Shown: one piece after another, positions 56,281 through 64,000 of the stretch
Numbering within the stretch: position 1 is the stretch's first letter
Layout: the number at the start of each line of letters is the position of its first letter
From: Pomphorhynchus laevis
Taxonomy: Eukaryota > Acanthocephala > Palaeacanthocephala > Echinorhynchida > Pomphorhynchidae
Length of the DNA: 64,000 nucleotides
Reading direction: 5' to 3'
NCBI GenBank assembly: GCA_012934845.2
Contig: WNNJ02000732.1
Span: 1 to 64,000 of the forward strand
The notes under the pieces: model-generated
Databases searched by the model: none
The model's input: the letters and a program-made list of their open reading frames with translations, nothing else
What the model was told of the DNA's origin: nothing
Position numbers and translations under genes: made by a program

Positions 56281-56820
56281 ACATTTCTCCAATGAAAGGT
56301 GCAAATATCAGATTATGAGGATAGGGTTAGGGGGATCGGGTTATAGGAATAGGGGTTAAGGGAATGAGGTGATTTATTTAGATTTCCATTTTGTAGAAAC
56401 TACTATAAAATTAAAATATAATCATATTTTAGTGATATTTTTATTTTGATATTTACATTCTTCATTAAAAAATAAATATTGTCTAGAAATAGTAGTGATT
56501 ATCCTATAACTACAAAAGTTAGACTCTTATTTATTTTTTATGTGAGCGAAAAATAAAGCAAACAACTAAAAATGTCAAGCTATTTCGATTTTTAATAATT
56601 TTTTAATAAAGCACAAAATAGTTATTATTTTTGTCACTAAAATCCCATACACTATTTAAGAGACAAAACTATATAAGTATAAATTGACTAATTACAACGT
56701 TTTTATTGCATATACTTACAACTTACGAGAATATAACATGGTTCGACATAAGACATAATAAAATTCTTAATACGGATACTTCACTTCAAGTCCATTGTTT
56801 AATCAAAAATTATTCAGTCT
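56281..56820. other. AT-rich spacer
   Basis: Contains a small GGGTTA/GGGGTTAAGGGA-like stretch at 56320-56365 that is not a regular repeat. Otherwise nothing recognised. Confidence 0.4.
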
Positions 56821-56829
56821 GAACTACTG

Positions 56830-57334
56830 TTGTATGTGATTCGTCTTGTATCAAAGAAGATTTTATGTGGATTTTGTGCATCTCTTACGCTTAATCAACT
56901 TGTTTTATTAAACATGGAAGTTTTTGATAAATGTATTCAAACAAGCCCCGCTTTTCAGTGTCTGATTTCTATAACTGAACCTACACCTGTTAACGATTAT
57001 GCTTACGGTGATGTTTCTGTCAATCGTAATTTGGCAACAGAGTGCATTCCAGCTGTTTTTCGATCCTTCAATTCCCAAAGTCGAATCAGCATTTCCCAAA
57101 CATCGCACAGTGCATCCTCAAACTTTTAATCACTCTATGACTGCAATTAGTTCCTCACATGTTAATGAATGTAGTGATTTCTCGAGTACTTACAACAATC
57201 AAACGAATCTCTTAATTTTTAGTCGCCCAATTATAAATTCTAGTCTGCCGATTAATGCGTTTTCGACAACATCTGGTATATCTGCTCCAAATGAATTCAC
57301 CATTTGTGAATTCATTTATTTATTAGTAAATAAA
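56830..57334 (+). CDS. Unrecognised ORF remnant
   Basis: Two overlapping plus-strand frames (56830-57129 and 56999-57364) read MEVFDKCIQTSPAFQCLISI, then, in the next frame, FPKHRTVHPQTFNHSMTAIS and TNLLIFSRPIINSSLPINAF. I do not recognise a family. Composition is Ser/Thr/Asn-rich. It may be the end of a retroelement ORF1 or a broken host exon. It runs straight into an inverted-repeat element. No splice signals stand out. Confidence 0.25.
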
Positions 57335-57713
57335 TCACTATGTTTTCCTCATGAAGAGGCATAAACACCGGGCAGCATTCTATATATCCTCATCAGACTA
57401 AGAAATAGAACCGAAGGGTAGTTCTGTTTCTTAAGGGTAGAACTTAAGGGTAGTTCTGTTTTTCGAGCTTTAAACACTGTTTAAGAGTGTGTTAAAGTGC
57501 ATATGGATGATTATTAAAATCACGGTACTGATGAGCTCCGTAATAGCGAAACGCGTATACCGTTGTGGAAGTTTGTCGTCACACATAGGATGACTTGGCA
57601 TACGTAGCGACTTTGAATATTGCGAGAGTAATTCGGTTCTATTTCTTCGTCTGATGAGGACATATAGAATGACGCTTGGTGTTTATGCCTCATCATGAGG
57701 AAAACATAGTGAT
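57335..57713. mobile_element. Inverted-repeat element with an intact hammerhead ribozyme
   Basis: Terminal arms of about 80 bases (57335-57415 and 57632-57713) are inverted copies, with outer ends TCACTATGTTTTCCTCATGA and inner ends AGAAATAGAACCGAA. The interior of about 215 bases shares its sequence with the hammerhead units at 19366-20470 (GAGCTTTAAACACTGTTTAA upstream and GTCGTCACACATAGGATGA downstream of the ribozyme). Non-coding. Confidence 0.8.
57521..57567 (+). ncRNA. Type I hammerhead ribozyme, apparently intact
   Basis: Stem I ACGGTA (57522-57527) pairs perfectly with TACCGT (57558-57563). Core CTGATGA (57528-57534), stem II GCT (57535-57537) with AGC (57545-57547), GAAA (57548-57551), then CGC and cleavage triplet GTA (57555-57557). 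All invariant core bases are present; GUA is an allowed NUH site. The minimal stem III matches animal PLE hammerheads. Confidence 0.88.
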
Positions 57714-57734
57714 ATATATAATTCTTTATTTGAC

Positions 57735-58490
57735 TGTGTTAAACTGTGCTCCCGGGAGTCAAACTGTGCTCCGGGAGTTTAGTTTCATAATTGTAGAACT
57801 TTTAAATTCGAGAATTTTATAAGCGACAGGTAAGAGTGAAATACCCCAATTGCTTGAGCAGTCACAATGATCACCTTTTTTAAAAACAGGGATTATGAAT
57901 GATGTTTCCTAATCTCCAGGAATCCTCTTCTGTTTCCAAATATCGCAAAATAGCTTGTGAAAGCATTCCAGCCTCACATAGCCACTTGCTATTAACAACT
58001 CAGGTAGGACACTATCGGGACCCGATGCTTTACTAGATTTTAAGCTGTTTACTGTGTTGTGATCTCTAACAATGATGGTGGGGCGACTTCACAATTGATT
58101 GTATTGACTGGTTGATAAGTGGTTGAATATTCAGAGTCCAATAGATTCGCATTACCAGTATTTTTAACTAAATTATAGAGCCCTTTGAAATACTCTGTCC
58201 ATCGATTAATGCGGCTTTTACTATCTATCTTTATTTAGTAAATAGGGGTTCTTTATATCAAGCTTATCGTCTGAATACCGTCTTATCAACTGGAAAAATT
58301 TGCGGGAGTTGCCATTAAGAGTAGCATTTTCCAATTGTGTCGCGAGATATTTTCATAAACTTTCCATATCGTTATGGTTGCTCAATCTAAGAAGTTTCGT
58401 AATTTCAGACAACTTTTCTTTCGATGAAGACCCTATTGTAGCTTTCCGTCTGTATGATATATCCATTATGGACAACACTTAACTACGAAA
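57735..58490 (-). pseudogene. LINE fragment, pre-RT and RT N-terminus (family C-like)
   Basis: Minus strand reads INRWTEYFKGLYNLVKNTGN (near 58200), PELLIASGYVRLECFHKLFC, SFIIPVFKKGDHCDCSSNWG and ISLLPVAYKILEF (57860-57800). This is the segment just before and at the start of the RT in RTE/Jockey-type LINEs. Catalytic boxes are absent. Stops and frame changes present. It abuts the inverted-repeat element. Confidence 0.65.
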
Positions 58491-59430
58491 TTACATAGGA
58501 AAACTCGCAGATTCTGTGTATATGTACAACGAAACAAATATATGCATTTAAATATAATAGTTGAGATTAAAGATAATGGAATATAAAAATTTTTATCTAA
58601 TAGTTTATATCATCTATTAGATATTTCTCTTCGAGAAATAAGTTAGAATAAGAAACTTTTTCGTCTTCGTTAAATAAAATTCCATGTGAGAAAATTGCAA
58701 ATTATTTGATGACATTTAATTGAAAAAAAGTAAATCAAGAATTAAATTCTGTAAACGGATTTTGTTCCACAGGTCCTGACGACATTAGTTCTTTCACGTA
58801 CGTCTCTCATGTATTTATTCAGCAATAGCTTATTACCATAAGCCATTCTAACTACATGAAACATGCCTTTTAAGTTCCAATTTCAAAAGATAACGAACTT
58901 AGAACGTTCACGATTATCGTTATACATAAGCTTGACGCGTGTATCTCGTGGAGTATTGAACAATTATTGGCACGACGATTTAATTATTATTTACTTCAAA
59001 ATGATGTACTCTATTCTATCCATTATGGCTTTACAAAACATCATTCGCGCAAAGCAAATCTTCTGATTGTTCGATAATCTTAGACTGACTACGTATCATG
59101 TAGATTTGCGGTGGACATAATATTCCTAAATTTTAGTAAAGCCATTGATCAAATACACTGATACATCCAAAAACACTGATCAAATATTCTAATACGCCGT
59201 TGAATACAAATATTACTAATTGATTGTATATTCCAGATTCGTGCATTTAACTTTTTCTAATCAAGTAGAAACATAAACTCTAGAGTTCTACATAAATATG
59301 TTGTTTAGACTTTTACCATTTATAATAAATTTGAACGATCTTGGTCGTTTGGAGAAATTTTATCTTGGGTTTGTTGATGGCTTGAAAAAATAAACAGTTG
59401 TATTATATATAGATAGCTGTCTATCTTTAC
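58491..59430. other. AT-rich spacer without recognised features
   Basis: No repeat shared with the rest of the window was noticed. The plus frame at 58863-59066 has no recognisable motif. Confidence 0.45.
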
Positions 59431-59459
59431 AGATGATTATTAGTTTTAATAATAACAAT

Positions 59460-59884
59460 AATAGGTCCTTGAAAAGCACTTGGGTCCTTGTGACAAGGAC
59501 CCAAGTGATTTTCAAGCACTTGGGTTCGTGTCACAATCACTACCCAATACAAATAACAGCGATGCACTGCATGATATATCCACTCGTAGTGCATTTATTG
59601 AAGTCATGCGATGGCGCCCAAATCTCTTCTACCATCCACGCTGCAATGAGAGCAGAGAATTTTTAGATGAACTTACCAAACTTTTTGATATAGCGTGTCT
59701 ACCCGGTGACGACGGATCTGCTCTGATGAAAGTAAAGATATTGTGTCAGTGTGCATTACAGAAAATTGGTTCTTCGAAAACCGGAATAATCCGCTCTTGC
59801 ATGGCACGTCGCCTTCATTTATGGCGAAATTATAAGATACCTGAGCTGATACCTGAGACTTTTCATGCTCAGGACTGCCTGGAA
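59460..59884 (+). CDS. Unrecognised open frame with a palindromic lead-in
   Basis: From 59480 the frame stays open for 177 codons; the part before 59885 includes STRSAFIEVMRWRPNLFYHP, ESREFLDELTKLFDIACLPG and SALMKVKILCQCALQKIGSS. I do not recognise a family. At 59885 a LINE frame takes over in another phase, so this reading may be chance or a fragment of a different gene. A palindrome ACTTGGGTCC...GGACCCAAGT lies at about 59478-59507. Confidence 0.3.
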
Positions 59885-60240
59885 ACATTATGGAGCGGTC
59901 ATTTTTTGACGTTTGTGTATTCAATACTTTTGCTCCATCGTATGCCTGTGGTCCAAGGTCATCCTTCAGATTTCATGAAAACTGCAAAATTTCAAAATAC
60001 CAGGAACGAATAAAAGAAATTGATAACGGGTTATTCATTCCGTTGGCGTTTTCAACAAGCGAGAGAATAGGACCGGCAGCAGACTATTTAATGAAAATTA
60101 TAGCGCGAAGGATATCAGCTAGAAAGTTTATTCCGTACCACGAAGTGATCAGCGACATGCGAGGCAAACTATCTATATGCTTAGCAAGGCTTGCCTCAAC
60201 TTCTTATCGGGCAAGTAGGAGAGCACATACCATAGCAGGA
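59885..60240 (+). pseudogene. LINE family B C-terminal fragment
   Basis: Reads MERSFFDVCVFNTFAPSYA, SSFRFHENCKISKYQERIKE, IDNGLFIPLAFSTSERIGPA and LSICLARLASTSYRASRRAH. This includes the FFDVxVFN box of the possible endonuclease and the conserved tail. It ends next to the 3' end of a CR1-like LINE on the opposite strand, with a GGATCC-centred palindromic patch (60236-60275) between them. Confidence 0.72.
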
Positions 60241-60255
60241 TTCATCCGGATCCTG

Positions 60256-62215
60256 CTATGGCAGGATCCTGAGAATCCTATGGCAGAATGCTGAGGCACC
60301 ACAGCTGCAAACAGTCCCTCCATCCAGTTTGTTCCAAAGTCCAACTACTCTTCGTTGAAATTGTATACACCGGGACTTTTTCACTAAATTCCGGCTCAAA
60401 GTCAAACTGTGTCCGCGAAGGAATGCTGACTGTCGCAGTTGTAAACACATCCGAAGAGGATGATTTGAAGAACGAAGAACTCGCCACACCATATTCATAT
60501 CGATATACTGACGGGTCCAAGAAACGGTCTCAAGCTGAAGACATTACGAACGACACTCATAGGGCATTTGCGCCAAGATCGGCGCCAACTTTGTTGCACG
60601 ACGAAACACTCTCTCAGCAATCAAGTGTTCCCCAACTGTGCATGGGTATACACAAGGGGCCGCATACAACAACCGGCTCAGAACGTGAGCCAAAATTAGA
60701 GGCCGAAGAGCAACCGGATCAAGAGCTAAGAATGTGCGCCTAATGACCCCTACCATTTTATTAGCGTTGGCACATGCAAGAGCGGTATGTGGGGCAGTTC
60801 TCAGGTTGTGGTCAATCAACACTCCCAAATCCTTATGGCTTAAAACACTATCTATTTCACGACCACAATAAGTGTATTGAACTGCTGACGGGGACTTTAC
60901 AACTCTACCCAGAACACGCATGTGTTTGCATTTGGTGACATTCATCACAAGCTTGTTGCTCGCCGCCCATAACTCGACCCTATCAATATTTCTCTGTAAA
61001 ATGCTAATATCATTACTCCAGTAAACACCCCTCCAAATCTTTAAATCATCAGCATACGATAGCACTGACGAGCAAATGGTTGCAGGTAAATCATTTACAT
61101 ATATACTGAATAACAGTGGACCTAAAAGGTATCCCTGAGGAACACCAATGTGACAAGTCCTAACCGACGATAGTGTATTATCAACACCACTCTGAAGCTT
61201 CGTTGATGCAGAAAGGCCCTGATCCATTTAACAAGAGCAATAGGAAGTCCTGTGTTTGTCAGTTTCATAATAAGCAGGCCATGATCAACTCGATCAAACG
61301 CGTTTGAAAAATCAAAAAATATGATTACAGAATTCGTCTTGTTTTCTTACCAGGAACAAGTGAGCAAAGAGCAAATTGGAGACAGTAGAGTGACCCTTTC
61401 TGAACCCGTGCTGCTCAGGAGCTAACACATTATTCATACTGAAGAAATCAACCATAAAAGCATGCACAAGCCTTTCCAAAATTCGACAGCATGCACAAGT
61501 TATACTGATTGGCCTATAATTATCAACCGATGAGCGAGCACCTCCTTTGAAAATCGGATGGATTACAGACTGGATCCAGACATTCGGTAGAGCACCATCA
61601 AGAATAGACTGTCTAAATAAGTCAAACAACGGACCAAATATCGAGCTAGCCAAACTACGTAGAGAAACAGAAGGAAGCAAGTTGGGACCCTTGGAGTTGG
61701 ATGATTTTAGGCGACATAATTCTTTATAAACGTCCCCAGGCGAGATTATTTTGGAAATGTCAAAATCAAGACAGGTGACAGGTGAAACAAATGACACAAG
61801 GGTGTATTGCTGTTCTACTCGGGGAATATTCTCATGCTCTACCACGGCTACATAGTGCGCAGAAAAACGCTCCGAGATTACATCAACAGTAACGTCGTCA
61901 AAATGCTGAACAATCGAAGATTTAGGTGCTCTACGACCGGGCACATACCTGAAAAGTGATCTCACATCATACAAGCATCGCTTTGCTAGAGATTTCTCAA
62001 ACGCAAATCGTTTTTGCTTTTTCAAAGTATTAAACAAATTTCTTGGGTGCTTGTAATCATCATATGCACATAGACCATTCTTAAAATCTCTAAACACTGA
62101 GTTACGAGTTTTCCAAGCAGATCGCAATTCATAATCAAACCAAGGCGTCTGCTTACGGCAACCCACATGTCTAAGAGGAGAAAATTTAACTAGTAAGGAG
62201 TACAGAGTCTCTCGA
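60256..62215 (-). pseudogene. CR1-like LINE, 5'-truncated
   Basis: Minus strand. First frame 62166-61312: RKQTPWFDYELRSAWKTRNS, YVPGRRAPKSSIVQHFDD, SNSKGPNLLPSVSLRSLASS, VIHPIFKGGARSSVDNYRPI (RT fingers) and EQHGFRKGHSTVSNLLFAHL. A frameshift near 61312 leads to FDFSNAFDRVDHGLLI (motif A). Second frame 61227-60544: HIGVPQGYLLGPLLFSIYVN (motif B), SVLSYADDLKIWRGVYWSND (motif C, intact YADD), NVTKCKHMRV and SHKDLGVLIDHNLR. The C-terminal end (60498-60256) reads SLTLSRNLVKKSRCIQFQRR, VVGLWNKLD. The endonuclease is absent, as in a 5'-truncated copy. Few breaks for its length, so it may be one of the younger insertions here. Confidence 0.85.
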
Positions 62216-62485
62216 AATTGTTACCATGCTGCGTGTACACTACGAGATTAGGGTTTAGCCACTGTACTTTCGATAACAGTAAAGAGACTGCATCCATCTA
62301 TGATTTAGATATTATTTTCGAATTGCTCAAATCAAAAGATTTAATGCGAAATCCAACGAAGTGCACTCAAATACTAATAGAAAAGAATAATTTGGGATCA
62401 ACATACAATATCAGTTGCAGTAGAAAAGAGAAATTTGAGAAAAGATAAATTTATTTTTAGTGGCAAATGCGTGGCAACGGCGCGC
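62216..62485. other. Short spacer
   Basis: The plus frame 62218-62448 (KDLMRNPTKCTQILIEKNNL) has a hint of an RT-derived reading but no box to confirm it. Confidence 0.3.
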
Positions 62486-63019
62486 TTACAAGCTCACTAA
62501 AAAATACAAAAAAATGACTGAACTGATACGAAATAATCCTGCAGGAAATTTTGAATAGTATGAACAAGGAAGTCGAGCGGATGTACGAATTGAGCAAATT
62601 CCAAGAAAAGGAGAAACAACAGGAAAGGGACAGATGCGGTAATTTGTCGAATAATTTAGAGTGTAGAGAAGAAGGGAATTAGATGATCTTAAGGATAAAG
62701 AAGCAGGATGAGATTCGTCGAGATATGGAATATGTAAGTATGAAGGGGAATTGCGATGCAGTACATGATGAGTCAGGAGAATTAAACGAAACTGGACACG
62801 ATTAATAATTGTGGGAAGCCAGGAAAGATTGAAAATATGTTTAAATATATGGTCAAAACGGCGGAGACGTAGGAGAACGTGAGCTGCTGAGTTTACAATA
62901 CGTTGGAGAGGTTGAAGAGTAGTTTTAGGAGAATTCGAGAACATGCTAATGAAATAATCGATTTGGGAAAATAAAAGGGCAAATAAAAGGAAAAGACAGG
63001 AGCGAAAATCGATCATCAT
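62486..63019 (-). pseudogene. L2/CR1-clade LINE 3' fragment
   Basis: Minus strand reading SQIDYFISMFSNSPKTTLQP, LQRIVNSAAHVLLRLRRFDH, LSWLPTIINRVQFRLILLTH and HRNSPSYLHIPYLDESHPAS. It aligns with the C-terminal part of the LINE at 34641-36129 (SRLDYCLSLFSNSPKSTLLP). Open for 177 codons, but only the 3' end is present. Confidence 0.78.
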
Positions 63020-63094
63020 ACGAATACGGCGAATATCACGTAGTAGCAGGAACGAGGAGAGGACTTTATCGGAAACAATTAGCTTGAGATAAAG

Positions 63095-64000
63095 ATGGTT
63101 GTCAAAGTGGAAACCGATGAATACGATATCATTAACTACAGGACTTACAACCGCCTCCTAAGAGCCTTCATTAAACTACACTTTAATATAATTATCTGCA
63201 ACACTGAGAAAAAAATCATGGGAGTATTCAAGATCTCCTTCACAAAGCCGGAGTTAGCCAAGCTTTATAATAGTTATTTTAACAGTAGTATATCAGAGTT
63301 CGACAAAGTAATATATAAACCGATTACAGCTATTGTAAAAATCATCAATATTGAACTGAATTTAAACGATAAAAACAAAACTGATTTGAACAAATTTTTT
63401 GATATAAACAATCTTCGTTTTATAGGCTCTAAGAATATGGCAACGCAACCAATAGCGTTTGCCAACAGTACTATTGATAATGGACCTCTGTTATCTAATT
63501 CATCTATCACTCATTTCTTTGGTAAATTTAACATTCAAACTATTTGGATCAAATAACTTCACGTATCTCCACTGTCAAAATTGTCACAAATGACGCACCG
63601 GGTATCTAAGTGCTCTAACTGTCAATCGTACCGTACTGTACAAATTTACAATCACATACTGATAGAACTTGTCCACGCTCTAAAACTCCAACATAAGTAA
63701 TCGCGAATAATGACATACTTTATTCTCGAGGAGATTCGAGCTTTTCAAAGAGTACTGCACTTGACATTATTTTAAAGAATCAAACCTTCGCTGATCCTTA
63801 CATCTCTTCTCAAGATCCAATCAATCAATTTACGAAGAAATGAATTATTTTGTTGATAAAAGGTTGGCTAAACACACCAAGAACATGGATAATAAGGTAA
63901 ATACCCTACTATTATGTATATTTAAACCTCAACAAAATGTCAAAGTTCCAACACCTGAAACAAACAGAAGATCTGCATCTACGACTTCTGCCTATAGTAT
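63095..64000 (+). pseudogene. ORF1 of a family A-related LINE, cut by the window end
   Basis: Reads YNRLLRAFIKLHFNIIICNT, FTKPELAKLYNSYFNSSISE, YKPITAIVKIINIELNLNDK and ATQPIAFANSTIDNGPLLSN. The PIAFANST box and spacing match PIAFANTADENA of the ORF1 at 25.6-26.9 kb. A broken zinc-knuckle reading (HCQNCHK...) follows near 63560. The frame is open for 153 codons and then breaks. ORF2 would lie outside the window. Confidence 0.65.

Noticed and set aside
60288-60743. Plus-strand open frame of 151 codons
   Set aside because: It is antisense to the C-terminal part of the CR1-like LINE, where the minus strand has the RT motifs.

Overview
This is a stretch of AT-rich nuclear DNA from an invertebrate animal. 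It holds one host gene that I can recognise and is otherwise packed with decayed retroelements. The host gene is a three-exon SNAP29-type SNARE on the minus strand (coding parts 53550-53404, 48271-47908 and 45621-45455), with clean GT/AG splice sites and a complete 225-residue product. Its N-terminus (MSRNPFE) and C-terminus (QKIL) resemble nematode SNAP29 proteins, and an RTE-type LINE at 9.4-6.6 kb is of a kind common in nematodes. Nematoda is therefore plausible but not proven.

Layout. 0-4 kb: a foldback repeat, a LINE reverse-transcriptase (RT) remnant and a Penelope-like element (PLE) bracketed by a conserved structured motif. 4.2-10 kb: a LINE 3' fragment and a nearly full-length but decayed RTE element, both minus strand. 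10.3-15.5 kb: another PLE copy, split by a Ty3/Gypsy element with a 5-bp target duplication. 15.7-19.3 kb: LINE and PLE remnants. 19.4-20.5 kb: repeats carrying hammerhead ribozymes. 20.6-31 kb: several LINEs nested in PLE sequence. 31-34 kb: tRNA-derived SINEs and a LINE fragment. 34-36.1 kb: an L2/CR1-like LINE. 36.13-44.72 kb: a near-identical second copy of 19.97-36.13 kb that lacks 7,570 internal bases. 45.4-53.6 kb: SNAP29, whose first intron holds a terminal-inverted-repeat element and a tandem array of hammerhead-like units. 54-64 kb: PLE scraps, a ribozyme-bearing inverted-repeat element, LINE remnants (CR1-like, L2-like) and, at the edge, the start of an ORF1 related to that of the large LINE at 25.6 kb.

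The unifying signal is the hammerhead ribozyme core (CUGANGA, stem II, GAAA). I see it in PLE remnants, in foldback arms, in an inverted-repeat element and in tandem arrays, on both strands, with compensatory stem changes. Two copies (19491-19540 minus; 57521-57567 plus) satisfy the full type I layout including a perfect 6-bp stem I. PLEs are known to carry hammerheads. The window looks like a place where PLE machinery has spread several ribozyme-bearing non-autonomous families. A second conserved RNA-like motif (2223-2360, 3797-3940, 15365-15514) flanks a different PLE lineage and does not fit a hammerhead. All comparisons were made by eye.
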